Part shown: piece after piece, positions 25,321 through 35,948 of the stretch
How the letters are laid out: the number at the start of each line of letters is the position of its first letter
How positions within the stretch are numbered: the stretch's first letter is position 1
Origin: Tretioscincus oriximinensis
Lineage: Eukaryota > Chordata > Lepidosauria > Squamata > Gymnophthalmidae
Direction: 5' to 3'
Length of the DNA: 64,000 nucleotides
NCBI GenBank assembly: GCA_022410635.1
Contig: JAJVDF010000161.1
Location: 248,892 to 312,891 of the forward strand
Translations under genes and position numbers: made by a program
The notes under the pieces: model-generated
The model's input: only the letters and a program-made list of their open reading frames with translations
The model's database searches: none
What the model was told of the DNA's origin: nothing

Positions 25321-26430
25321 AAGCTGTTGAGTTGATTTATTTTTCTATTTTAAAATGTAGCCTGAATGCGCAAAACCCATCTAAGCAAGAAGCTTACTTC
25401 AGTAACTTGGAGCAATTATAAACCTCACATTGTTATGTGAACATCTATGAATGTGTTTGAATATGAACTATGTCACCTGCAAGGGATGAATAAGAAGAGC
25501 TGAAGAATTATTACTATTTGTTTATTTACTATTGCATTTCAATAATTGGAGAGACATTTTGTGTCTGGATTCCATGACCTTCTGCTAATGGATCGCTTGA
25601 GGCTCAGTCACTTCTTAATCCTGACAGTGTAACACACTATGTGTCACACCAGATGGCAACCGATGTTGTATATATAGTAGAAAAAGGCAATTGTGGGACA
25701 CTGAGTCAATTGTATAATCATGTACTTGGGAGGAAATAAAAATCTGTCATGACCCCCTCAGGCAATCAGTTTATGTCCTGAAGCATGAGATTTGATTAAC
25801 CATGTTATTATCCTGGTTTCTATGGCTTCAGATGTTATATATAGCCATACAAAGCCATTAGAAGGTATACTTTAAAAGATCCCAGACTATTTGATTCACT
25901 CATCTCATGAGATTAAGTTCCAAGAACATTTTGTTGTGGGGGACTAACTGGGTCATGGCTGATTCCTGGTTGACTGTTGCATGGGTCTCTTTGTGATCAC
26001 CTCTATGCAGTTTTCTTAGCTAGGATATAGAATTGGTTTGTCATTTCCTACTTCTAGAAGCAGTAGGGAATAGAACCAGCAATTTTTGCTTTCCAGAATT
26101 CTATAGCGACTTTTAAAATGGAGCCTCCTTTAACTAGTTGTAAATCTGCAGGGGTTTTTTAACATTGACTTACCAAAATCTTTCCAACACTGTAAAAGAA
26201 TATAGTAGTATTGTGCATGCATTCTTTAAACACAGTGCAGACCAAAAAAGGCACTTTGGAAAATGCTTTAATTTTCCCTTCCTCCTTCGGTACCGATGCA
26301 GCTAGTGATCGTTTCCAAATATGAGTCTTATAACAATGCTAACCCTCCTGTTAGCAGATATATATAACAGATCTATGCCAGAATAAACTCTGAAAGCTAA
26401 TGTAAAGTCTTTATAGAAAAGTTTATTGAA
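25321..26430. other. No gene recognised
   Basis: AT-rich, no repeat assigned. Confidence 0.5.
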
Positions 26431-26514
26431 TTTCTGCTGTTATAGTTGGCTGCCCTGAGACCTTTGTGTATAGGGCGAGATATAAGTATAAATTAAAATA
26501 AGTAAATAAAAAAA
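26431..26514 (+). repeat. SINE/LINE tail
   Basis: GTTGGCTGCCCTGAGACCTT..TGTGTATAGGGCGAGATATAAG..AAATAAGTAAATAAAAAAAA is a well-preserved copy of the tail family, ending in an A-rich run. Confidence 0.75.
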
Positions 26515-27041
26515 ATTCACATGGAAAGCTCAGGGCTGCTTCACATACAAATAACCAAATTTGTGCTACTTACTACTAGATAAATCTTTAGGTGTATCCA
26601 CAAAGTGATGATGTGAAAGCTAGATCTGCTCAATAAAATTAAACAAAGCAATAAATATGACACTTTAACTCACATCAACAGCTGTATATCTCATCCTTCA
26701 TTTTTCTTTTATAAAATTGTGGCAATTACGTTGACATTCATGTGAAATATTTTGATGGAGAAGAAGATAAAACCACTAGGCTTGTAGAATAACTGTGGTT
26801 CCCTCTTTTGGCATCAAAAATGGCCGTGTTAGATTTACATTTGCAATTTCCCACCTCCTTGCACATCATCTTTACAACTGAGCTTAAAAAAGGGAAGGAG
26901 AAGTAGCCTCTTTGGGCCTTTTCACTCTTTGACAGGGAATAGTCCAATCAATTAGAAGGAATAGAATATTCACCCTACTAATTTTAAATGTACTTTTCCT
27001 AGAATGCTTTTAAGCAGACCATGATAATTTCTGTCTTCTGA

Positions 27042-27502
27042 AAGCATTCATGCAGAAAATGTGAAAACTGTATTCTAGTCTTTCTGTGTTCTACATGTCA
27101 TGTAAACTATTTTTACCCTATCACAGTGAGAAGCAGGCACACAAAAAAGCTAGAATGAAGGTTGGATGACTTGATCTAAAAATTGGCTAATAAATAGACC
27201 CACGTGGTTTTTCTATAAAAGGGTTCATTAGTTTGGCTCACCTTGTTGAAGAAATGCTGTTTTCTTTTGCACCTTCACATACCATTTTAATATATATGTC
27301 AATTTTGTATTTTTGTTTTTATTGTTGGCTGCCCTGAAACCTTCAGGTATAGGGTGGGTTATAAATATAAATAAATACTGAAATGTAGTCTTAGCAGTTC
27401 TTGCGTCTAGACTGGGAGCAGGAATGTTTCAGTCTAGGAAAGTACAAAAGACAGGAAAGTGTCCCCCAAGCTAGTGAATGGAGATGGTTCCTAGAGACCA
27501 CT
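27042..27502. repeat. Unnamed palindromic family, copy split by a SINE-type tail
   Basis: The left arm AAGCATTCATGCAGAAAATG..TGAAAACTGTATTCTAGTCT..TTCTGTGTTCTACATG (27042-27097) corresponds to the left arm at 36101. The right part CTGGGAGCAGGAATGTTTCA..AAGTACAAAAGACAGGAAAGT..CCCCCAAGCTAGTGAATGGA (27411-27490) corresponds to the tail at 25215-25310. The interval between them is longer than in other copies and contains the tail at 27301-27378. Confidence 0.5.
27301..27378 (+). repeat. SINE/LINE tail
   Basis: TTTTATTGTTGGCTGCCCTG..AAACCTTCAGGTATAGGGTG..GGTTATAAATATAAATAAATA. Same family as 26431-26514. Confidence 0.75.
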
Positions 27503-27552
27503 CTTTGATAATTAGAGTTACCAGATAAAATCCAGAAGATAAGTTTATATCA

Positions 27553-27892
27553 CTAATGGGCAGTGCTTTTTTCCCACAAAAAAGGTGACGGTACTAATGC
27601 CAGCGAGGGGGCGGCAGCGTTAGTACCGTGGGGTGGCGGGGTGGCGGTACTAACCCGCCCCCCTGGTTAGTACCGGGGGCGGGGGCAGGGGGATCGGGGC
27701 GGGGGGTGGCGTTAGCGGGGGCGGTGTTATTCCGCCCGCCCCTGCCGCCCGCCGCCCTGCCCCCCCACCCGCCTAAACTCCGCAGTACCGGCACCTTTTA
27801 TTTAGGTGGGGGGGCGGCCCCGCCCCCCTAAATAAAAGGTACCGGTACTGCGTTCCGGCGTGTTCCGCCACAAAAAAAGCCCTGCTAATGGG
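27553..27892. mobile_element. GC-rich hAT-type non-autonomous transposon, 324 bp
   Basis: The element proper is 27561-27884. It is flanked by a perfect 8-bp direct repeat CTAATGGG (27553-27560 and 27885-27892), the target duplication size of hAT transposons. The ends CAGTGCTTTTTT and AAAAAAAGCCCTG are inverted and start with CAG as hAT ends often do. The interior is extremely GC-rich. It has a strong hairpin (arms at about 27782-27810 and 27825-27851, GCAGTACCGGCACC against GGTACCGGTACTGC) and G-runs at 27675-27706. Two overlapping GC-rich frames of 66-67 codons are compositional artefacts. Confidence 0.9.
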
Positions 27893-28670
27893 TGTGAAAA
27901 AAGTACCCTTTGCCCCAGGTGCAACAAGCATCAAAAGCTACACTTTGTGAAAAGTCTTCTTTTCTGTCACTGTTAAAGACATAACAACAAAGACATTGGC
28001 AACAAATCTTATGTTACCAAGATCACAGCCCAAATTCCTACTGTCTCAAAGGTGGAGAAAGAAATTTGACTCTGTCTACTTTTCTTGATTGAATAAACTC
28101 AGTGGCCCTTGCCACTGCACTTGAAGTAAGGGAAGCCCAGCTCTGGACTTAACATCAGGGACAAGAGTTCATTGGTGTTTTGTACCTCTTGACCATTACA
28201 TTGCTCTATGAGCAGATGGTAGCCTGGTGGAGTAATAAGTGGATACTGCAATTGTTCTGCACACTGAAAGTTCCCAGAGAGAAAATATGATTTTTATCCT
28301 GAATCCTCATTGAAAATTCACATGACATAATACCATCATGCAAATTCTGCCCAAGTTCTAAATACTACTACCTATTATTAAGCTATCTCCCTCATCAGTT
28401 CTTTATGCTATTAAACAATTTGACCTCTCTGATAGAACCTGAGCAAACATTTACATACTTAATAGATGGATAATCCATACTGTTCATTATTACAGGACTC
28501 CTACTTTGAGTGAGTTGATCTGAGTTCATTAGAAATAAGTATTTCAATTACTGCATTTAGACTACTTTTGAATGTACACACACTTAAAAGCCTCTGAAGC
28601 TCATTTGCATTGAATCGAGCAAAGATGAACGTTTTGCCTTTGTCTTTTGCCTGAGAATGTCAAGAAGAAT
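27893..28670. other. No gene recognised
   Basis: No repeat or exon assigned. Confidence 0.5.
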
Positions 28671-28671
28671 T

Positions 28672-28740
28672 TGGTGGGTCACTGTGTGGGACAAGATTCT
28701 GAACTAGATGAGTTGTGGTCCAATTCAACAGGGCTCCTTT
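28672..28740 (+). mobile_element. CR1 LINE 3' tip
   Basis: GGTGGGTCACTGTGTGGGAC..AAGATTCTGAACTAGATGAG..TTGTGGTCCAATTCAACAGG matches the CR1 3' tip (compare 33990-34060). Only the last 70 bp remains. Confidence 0.7.
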
Positions 28741-31350
28741 TGAAGCAAATAGCTTTGATTACTTGTTAGATAAAGATAATTATGTAGGTCTATGTTTTAA
28801 ATTCTAATTTGAAAGACAACTGAGTGAAAATAGTTATTTCCTTTTATTATAAAAAAAAAACCTGAGGGAAAGCCTTACTAATCTGGTTTAAGTAGCTCAC
28901 AAGTCCATACGGCCTGCATTGGACTAGTAATAATCCAGATCAGTTGTGTACTATAAGCCCTCTAAACCAAATCTGTAGTAGGTCATGTTATCAGGTAACA
29001 TCTGTGCTGATCAATGTTTGTGCTAATATTACTTGATTAAGCAACATAACATATGCATATAGAACAGACTTATATAATCATGGGTTTAATTGCAAGAGCC
29101 ATATATAGTCAGGCAATGCGACAAACTCACCTTCATATTCTTTTTGCATCACCTCTGAAGCCTCTCAATTGGGGAATACGTCTTCAGTTCTAACCCAACA
29201 TGAAAATAGCCAGTAAACATCCAAACTCTGCAGTGAGCTGCCCTTCATGGGTTTGATAAACAGTGAACTGGAGAAATTGTATCCTGGAAGCTCATATCCT
29301 GTCATGTGGATTAGCAACCTTATATCTGCATTGTAGGATGCATTTCTCCACTTGTAATGCAGTATAACCTGTTTAATCCAGTCATACGCTACTACAGGTA
29401 ATCCAGATTAAGGTAATCTGCTTCACTAGTTCTACATGGTAAGTGCATAAATGGGTATAATTCTGTGAAAGAAAATTATTAATTCCAGTGGCACTGTTTG
29501 TGCCCCCAATCTAGATGATAAATCTGCTTATTTCCTGAAGATATAGTGATATAGTCAAATGGTTGGAACTGTGATTGTCTTTAGAAAATGCCCATAAACA
29601 TAATTAGTTGTCTAGCAATCAAAAGAACTCAGCTGGTAGACACTTGCTCCAGGAATGGCGTTAACCTTCCGATGCGTTCAAGTATTAAATATTGGAAATA
29701 AATGACTGTAATATGTGTGGCTGCAATTTAAGTTTAGTTTGCCCCTATATGTGTGCAGTGGCCACTTCCAAAATGGTGGATTCCAAAAGCAAATGCTCAG
29801 ATCATAAAACCCAGGTTGGGAGTTGATTTTTTCAGAATAACATTATTATCCCTTTATCTCAGAGCTATAGTGGGATTGCTATAGATACATGTGGCAATCT
29901 CAAAATATTCTTTGAATAATCCCAAATTTTACACTTCTGAATAAAGCCGTGGTGTGATTAGCTATTTTAGTTAAGAATGCAGTCCTCATTCTGGTTAGGC
30001 TCTCTGATACAAGTTTTGCAGAATATCTTTAAACTCATTGTTGGAGACACAGAAATGGGTCAAGAATATCTTTGATCAATTTAGGCAAGAAAGTTATTTT
30101 GGACCTCTGATAACTCTTAACACATACAATTCAGAATATGGCATTTGCAGAATGGTGATACTTGTTATGAATAGCCATGAATGACTAACTTTATTAAATA
30201 TACCAACTGAGAAAAATATTAATTTAATATTTTGCATAGGTATTCATTCATTCATTCCTGCCAAACAAGAGAGAGACAGTCAGAGAAATTATCCATCTGC
30301 TAAAATAAAAATGTCTTTTACAATGAAAATGCAGAATAGTTTTCTTATTAAAATGATAAGGTATTGCAGGCCAAGCTTTATAATAAGAAGTCACTGTTTT
30401 AGTTAGAAGTTGTTTAAATAGATGCATTCAATCATTCTTCAGACTTCAGTGGGTAATGAAATTGAACAAACGTTACATGCCAAAATCTTTTCCAATTTAT
30501 GAGGCAAATTCAGCCGCAAGAAAGAGGAGAAAAATTAGACAATTTGGCAGCATCTAAACAGTTGATCCATGCTGGAGTACCTCTCCCACAATATAAGTGT
30601 GTGCGTGGGGGAAATTTAGCATTATCCAGGTAAGCTTTGTAGTATAAGTATAAAAGTAAAAATCATTTACTTGTCAGTAGAAGAAATATTAAAAGCTTTT
30701 CAGTTTTATTGGTTTCCCCTGAGCTAACTTGGATCAAATTTTTGTTTGTAAAGTAGAAAATTGTAAAGCAGAAGACAATAGAAGTAATACATTTTTGTAT
30801 GCTCAGTTTTAGGTTAATGGTTAAAGTTGAGTGCTTGTGAAGATACTACCTTGTACAGCAAAACTTGTAAAGCAAGAAACTTTGTGAAAGATAGACTAGA
30901 CTCTCCATGTTCAGATAATCTGTTTGCAAAACTCCTCAATCTTAATCCCAGACAATCTAGTTGAATATATACCACATTGGTTAGCATCCTTGTCACATGC
31001 AGTCCAGCAGCCTGTTCTTAGGGTTATTATCTGCTGTGGATTTTATGGGGCAAAGATTTTCTTTTTATCGGTTGAATGCCTATTTGGGTAGGAAAGTCAC
31101 AGAAGTATATGCGTAAAAGAGATATTTGACAAGAGTCTATTATAATTGCATGACTAGACTGTTGGGGCTTTCCAAGTTGCCAGTTTTGATGGATTTTGTT
31201 TTTAAAAAAGAGAACAATTAAAATCTATGAAAGTAATAAGCATTTAAAAGTTACATAAAGGAACACCAAAAAAAATTAAATAGATGGATTAAGTGAAGGA
31301 AGAAGAAGGAGGTAAAGAGGAAGAAGGAGGAAGATGTCGTTAGTTTGTAT
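28741..31350. other. No gene recognised
   Basis: AT-rich sequence. 31285-31335 is a GAA/GGA purine-rich run just left of the repeat at 31352. Confidence 0.5.
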
Positions 31351-31408
31351 AAATGGTAGTTTTCAAAGAATTAGCTATATTAGTCTGGGTCCAGAAAATC
31401 TAGCAAAA

Positions 31409-31850
31409 TGCTACCGGCCTCCTAAACAAACACCTGAAAGCGATACTCATTTGGANCATGAGGTAATTGAAGCTTCCAAAAAGGGAAGAGTAGTAATAAT
31501 GGGAGACTTCAACTATCCACACATTGATTGGGCAAACTCTTGTTCAACTCATGAAAAAGAAGTAAATTCTTAGACATGATGACTGATTGTTTCCTAGAGC
31601 AGGTGGTTTTAGAACCAACCAGGGGAAAGGGAATCCTGGATTTAGTCCTAAGTAATGAACAGGACCTGATACAAGATGTGACTGTAACTGATCCCATAGG
31701 AAACAGTGACCACAATANGATAACTTTCAACCNGAATGTGGACAGAAAATTGTCAAGCAATTCTAACACGGAAACTTTCAACTTTCACAGAGGAAATTNT
31801 CCCAAAATGAGGAAAATGGTAAAAAATAAAATAAAAGGGAAAGTGAGATA
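31409..31850 (+). pseudogene. CR1 ORF2 endonuclease domain, C-terminal part (broken)
   Basis: Two frames cover the end of an APE-type endonuclease. The first carries the KKGRVVIMGDFNYPHIDWAN segment, in which MGDFN is the conserved motif with catalytic Asp and Asn. The second carries VLEPTRGKGILDLVLSNEQD and IGNSDHN, the SDH motif with the catalytic His. They are put out of register by one base in the A run near 31565 (GTAAATTC here, AAAATTC in the copy at 63720). The N-terminal part of the domain, including the catalytic Glu, was never copied. The leading residues of the first frame come from the older SINE-like repeat and not from CR1. Confidence 0.85.
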
Positions 31851-31878
31851 AGTCCAGTCCCTTCAAAAAGCGTGGAAA

Positions 31879-33597
31879 TTGTTTGTAAATACAATATTGG
31901 AAGCTCAAATAAAATGCATTCCCAAGAGAAGAAAGGGTTCTGCCAAGTCCAAGAAGACACCCGTATGGCTTACCTCTGCAGTAAAGGAAGTAATTAGAAT
32001 GAAGAGAGACTCATTTAAAAAGTGGAAGGCTTATCCTAGTGAGGAGAACAGAAGGGAGCACAAACTGTGGCAAACCAAATGCAAGGTGGTAGTGAGGGAT
32101 GCGAAGAAAAACTTTGAGGAGCACATTGCAAAGAATATTAAAAGAAATAATAAGGACTTTTTCAAATATATCAGAAATAAGAATCCTACCAGGAAAGCAG
32201 TCGGACCACTCGACAGCAATGGACAAAAGGGCATAATCAAGGTGGACGTGGAGATTGCAGAGAGGGTAAATGAATTTTTTGCTTCAGTTTTCACTGAAGA
32301 CAGAGGGAATTTACCCGCAACAGATTTAGTTTTCTCAGAAAGAACACCAGAGGAATTAAACTGGATAGAGATAACAAGGGAGGAGGTCCTTGCTAGCCTA
32401 AATAAGCTGAACATTTATAAATCCCCAGGGCCAGACGGCATTCACCCAAGAATTCTTAAAGAACTCAAATGCAAAATTGCTGAACTTCTAACCAAAATAT
32501 TTAATCTTTCCTTAAGATCAGGCATAGTACCAGTAGATTGGAAGGTAGCTAATGTAACACCAATCTTCAAAAAAGGATCCAAGAGTGATCCCGGAAATTA
32601 TAGACCCATCAGTTTAACATCAATTCCAGGTAAAGTGTTGGAAACCATAATTAAGGACAAAATTACTAAACACATGGAGAAGCACGCATTGCTGAATGAA
32701 AGTCAGCATGGCTTCAGCAAAGGTAAATCATGCCTTACCAACTTNCTAGATTTCTTTGAGAGTGTTAACAAACATGTAGATAAAGGGGATCCAGTTGATA
32801 TTGTCTATCTAGATTTTCAGAAGGCTTTTGATAATGTCCCTCATCAAAGGCTTCATGGTATAAGAGGACATACTTTGCCCTGGATTGGAAACTGGCTAAA
32901 AGATAGAAAACAGAGGGTAGTATTAAATGGACAGTTCTCTGAGTGGAAAGAGGTAAGAAGTGGGGTACCCCGGGGATCTGTACTGGGACCCTTGCTTTTC
33001 AATATATTTATAAATGATCTGGATGCCGAGGTAAATAGTGAAGTAGCCAAGTTTGCTGACGACACTAAACTGTTCAGGGTAGTGAAAACTGAAAATGATT
33101 GTAAGGCACTCCAGAGTGATTTATTGAAATTGGGTGAGTGGGCATCAAAGTGGCAAATGCACTTCAACTTAAGCAAGTGCAAGGTCATGCATATTGGGGC
33201 AAAGAACCCAAAATACTCCTACCACCTGATGGGAACCAAGCTTTTTGTGACCGAGCAAGAAAAGGATCTTGGGGTGTTAGTGGACAATTCAATGAAAATG
33301 TCAACCCAGTGTGCAGCAGCAGCAAAAAAGACAAATTCCATGTTGGGGATAATTAGGAAAGGAATCGAAAACAAGTCAGCAAATGTTGTTTTGCCTCTTT
33401 ATAAATCTGTGGTGAGGCCACATTTGGAATACTGTGTTCAATTCTGGTCACCACATCTCAAGAGGGATATTTTGGAACTGGAGAAGGTGCAGAAAAGGGC
33501 AACAAAAATGATCAAGGGTCTGGAGCACCTCCCTTACGAAGCAAGGCTGCAACGTCTGGGGCCCTTCAGCCTTGAAAGGAGACGTTTGAGGGGGTGA
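31879..33597 (+). CDS. CR1 ORF2 reverse transcriptase region (572 codons, transposon-derived)
   Basis: Non-LTR retrotransposon reverse transcriptase, which copies CR1 RNA into DNA at the target site. An N-terminal basic linker runs to about residue 170, then SPGPDGIHPRILKE (fingers), TPIFKKGSKSDPGNYRPISL (motif 1-2 region) and HGFSKGKSCLTN. Motif A is LDFQKAFDNVPH with Asp312. Motif B is GVPRGSVLGP from Gly362, with Arg365 where Gln is usual. Motif C is FADD at 392-395. The thumb region ends LEKVQKRATKMIKGLEHLP. Next to PHQRL about 8 residues are missing relative to the usual family spacing. The start Met is simply the first in a longer ancestral ORF; the frame ends early through the G-run insertion. 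It is not a host gene and very unlikely to be functional as it stands. Confidence 0.92.
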   Translation: MFVNTILEAQIKCIPKRRKGSAKSKKTPVWLTSAVKEVIRMKRDSFKKWKAYPSEENRREHKLWQTKCKVVVRDAKKNFEEHIAKNIKRNNKDFFKYIRNKNPTRKAVGPLDSNGQKGIIKVDVEIAERVNEFFASVFTEDRGNLPATDLVFSERTPEELNWIEITREEVLASLNKLNIYKSPGPDGIHPRILKELKCKIAELLTKIFNLSLRSGIVPVDWKVANVTPIFKKGSKSDPGNYRPISLTSIPGKVLETIIKDKITKHMEKHALLNESQHGFSKGKSCLTNXLDFFESVNKHVDKGDPVDIVYLDFQKAFDNVPHQRLHGIRGHTLPWIGNWLKDRKQRVVLNGQFSEWKEVRSGVPRGSVLGPLLFNIFINDLDAEVNSEVAKFADDTKLFRVVKTENDCKALQSDLLKLGEWASKWQMHFNLSKCKVMHIGAKNPKYSYHLMGTKLFVTEQEKDLGVLVDNSMKMSTQCAAAAKKTNSMLGIIRKGIENKSANVVLPLYKSVVRPHLEYCVQFWSPHLKRDILELEKVQKRATKMIKGLEHLPYEARLQRLGPFSLERRRLRG

Positions 33598-33868
33598 TCT
33601 GATTGAAGTGTACAAAATCATGCATGGGATCGACAGGGTGAATAGAGAAAAAATGTTTTCTCTATCTCACAACACAAGGACCAGAGGGCACTCCTTAAAA
33701 CTGATGGGTAGGAAAGTGAGAACAGACAAAGGAAAGTATTTTTTCACCCAGAGGGTCATCGGCCTGTGGAATGTACTTCCTGAAGAGGTAGTGGTAGCTA
33801 ACAGCTTGGATAGTTTCAAGACAGGACTAGACAGGTTTATGGACACCAGGGGTATAAATGGATACTAG
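33598..33868 (+). pseudogene. CR1 ORF2 C-terminus, out of frame
   Basis: This frame encodes MYKIMHGIDRVNREKMFSLS, then HNTRTRGHSLKLMGRKVRTD and NSLDSFKTGLDRFMDTRGIN, which is the usual end of CR1 ORF2. It lies one base out of register with the preceding 572-codon frame. The equivalent junction in the copy at 43560-45351 (TTGAGAGGTGAT near 44883) has one G fewer, so the shift here is a single-base insertion, by mutation or assembly error. Confidence 0.85.
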
Positions 33869-34242
33869 TATGGATGTCTGGATGTTGCCTCCGGGATGGA
33901 GCAACAGGCAGGATTCTTGAAATACCATTTGCAGGGAGTCATGAACAGGTGCATATTTTGCTTTCCTCTGTTCGGACTGCCCAGGTGCATCTGGTGGGCC
34001 TCTGTGTGACACAGAATGCTGGACTTGATGGTTTCTGGCCTGATCCAGTATGGCTCTTCTTATGTTCTTATGAGTCTTGAAGCACTTTGGAGACTAACAA
34101 GGAAAAGGTAGGCAACATGATCTTTCATAGAATAGCATACTTCTTCAGTTGTATAAATTTTTAACATAGTCAACTGAAAATAAATAGCCATTTTCTTCTG
34201 AATCTATTAAAGTACTTCCAGACAACTGAATCTAGTACTTCC

Positions 34243-34566
34243 AACAAGAGATTATTATTAATTAGTTAGCTTTTTATTTTATGTAGACATGCATATAAAC
34301 ATACACTTCAAATATAATTATATACTTACAAATGTACAAACATAAAACATACCCATCACCCCCTCCTCCCTAGCAGATGGCAGAAATGTTTATAATCTCT
34401 TCTCTTAACATACTCCAAGAAACATTTCCACTTCCTTATACAGTTATCATCACTTTGTAATATATCATTCTTCGCACCTAGCCAGATCGAATAGTAATTC
34501 CACCAGATAATTGTACCAGTTTTCCAAAGTCCTTATTGCATTATTTTTCCATTCTAACAAGAGATT
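34243..34566 (-). mobile_element. LINE 3' fragment with (TAA)n tail and 11-bp target duplication
   Basis: Direct repeats AACAAGAGATT at 34243-34253 and 34556-34566 bound an insertion of 302 bp. It begins with ATTATTAATTAG on this strand, so the element lies on the minus strand with a TAA-rich 3' tail. The interior (CATATAAACATACACTTC..AACATACTCCAAGAAACATT) looks like an L1- or RTE-type LINE 3' region. Staggered target duplications of this length are typical of target-primed insertion. The insert at 62878-63029 starts in a very similar way. Confidence 0.7.
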
Positions 34567-35767
34567 TTTTTTAAAAAAAGCAGAAGGTGAAAATTGTAGA
34601 ACAGAATTGCTGACTATTTCCATAATTAAAATGTCATACTTAATGTTGCATTAATGTAAATTGCTGCATTTAGTGTACTGTACGGTCACTTATTGCCTTA
34701 TTGGATTAGCACATTTTTGATACGTGTCCCAACCAATGTGCATTTTATTCACTTCTAACTATTCACAAGGAATCTAACCTGAACAATTTTGCCTATGGTA
34801 AAATTATCCTTCCCTGGAGTTTTACTTCTGTAAACCCTATTCTAAAGTCTTATATAATTCCTTATAATGATGACGATGGTGATCACACATAATGCTTGTC
34901 CTGATTTAATACAATACTTTTATCATTCAAAGTTACTGACAATTTCTGTATGCTTTTATTTCTCTCTCTGTCTAGACTCAAGGGTAAAAAGAAAAAAAAT
35001 CTTGAGAAAAATCTATAGAGGAAAGAATTATCAAACAACCTCCAACATCTTATTAGAATCAAGTAAGAGCACGCCAGTCAGTCTTATATTTGTTCATGAC
35101 ATAGAACCATAAAGGATGTAGAACTGGATCATTATTTTCTACATGTTTTTAACTAATCACGTTTGAGTATCTCTGAGACCCTGGGAATAGCGTCCGCATA
35201 CTACCTTGCAACTTCTGTCCCAGCTAGTGGAACTTCATCACTAGGAATGTCATACTAATATGATCTGACATGTTTCCAAATGTTCTGGTACTTTGTTTAC
35301 AATGCATATGGACAATCCTGAGGCCTGAATAGAGTGACACTTTGACTGAGGTATAATCCAAACAATTAGGAAGAGCATAATGTATACATTACTGGTCACT
35401 TCATTTTTCCCCAATCATCCTGAAATTATTCTTAAATAAACATACTTTGTATACATGTAAAATACTTTGTATTTAAGCATACAAATAAACAAACAAATGC
35501 AGGTCTCTAAAAACTGCAAAAAAGAGAAGAAACTAACAAACAATACCCTGAACCTAAATACAGAAATCTAATGTTTATATTTTCAGTGAGACAAATACAC
35601 CCCAAATTTAAAATTATAAACCATTCTGGGTGAACAAAAAAAGAGAAACAAAACATATAAACAATAAAAGAAAGTCCATAAAAGAGTCAGGTNTAGAGAA
35701 CATGCGTTCCAGGCTTCTTCAAAGGATTCTGTACTGGCCAGACATTTTTTGACCAAACACTCTTAGA
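34567..35767. other. No gene recognised
   Basis: AT-rich, no repeat assigned. Confidence 0.5.
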
Positions 35768-35948
35768 TAGGCTGAACAGATGACCCCTTTTGAGGGGTGT
35801 TGAAAACCTGGCTTTGGGGTGCCTACCATTTTTTTCTGAGGAAAAAATATTTTGAAAAAANNNTTNCNNNNNNNNNNNNNNNNNNNNNNNNNNNNNNNNN
35901 NNNNNNNNNNNNNNNNNNCCCNAAAAAGGGGGTCATCTGGTCAGCCTA
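35768..35948. mobile_element. Palindromic MITE (TAGGCTGACCAGATGACC), containing assembly gap
   Basis: The left arm TAGGCTGAACAGATGACCCC continues through GAAAACCTGGCTTTGGGGTG and CTGAGGAAAAA. The right arm ends GGGGTCATCTGGTCAGCCTA, its reverse complement. The centre (35861-35918) is almost all N. The copy at 60027-60218 shows that the missing part is the rest of a near-perfect hairpin. Flanks CTCTTAGA and CTTTAGAG may be a degraded target duplication. Ends of this type (TAGG(G/C)TGACCAGA) are seen in reptile hAT-type elements. Confidence 0.8.

Larger units (their letters stand above)
31409..34073 (+). mobile_element. CR1 LINE, 5'-truncated, best-preserved copy
   Basis: About 2.66 kb. It starts inside the endonuclease domain (the equivalent of GVCYQPP in the copy at 63161), continues through the reverse transcriptase and the C-terminal region, and ends GGCTCTTCTTATGTTCTTATG. 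CR1 elements move by target-primed reverse transcription, are commonly 5'-truncated and end in short direct repeats, as seen here. The reading frame is broken at three clear places: a stop after VNS near 31572, a stop near 31850, and a one-base insertion in the G run near 33590. The similar copy at 43560-45351 suggests a recently active family. Confidence 0.92.
31352..34156 (+). repeat. SINE-like dispersed repeat split by a CR1 insertion
   Basis: The left piece 31352-31408 (TTAGCTATATTAGTCTGGGT..CCAGAAAATCTAGCAAA) and the right piece 34074-34156 (TCTTGAAGCACTTTGGAGAC..TAACAAGGAAAAGGTAGGCA..ACATGATCTTTC..CTTCTTCAG) are two halves of one repeat. An uninterrupted relative at 41795-41905 has the same order. 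The pieces flank the CR1 copy precisely, so the CR1 inserted into it. The repeat resembles a family widespread in reptiles that reads TAGTCT..AGCACCTTAGAGACTAACAA; I do not give it a name. Confidence 0.75.

Noticed and set aside
27594..27831. Two 66-67-codon frames rich in Gly and Pro
   Set aside because: They lie wholly inside a hAT element with exact target duplications and reflect its GC-rich palindrome.
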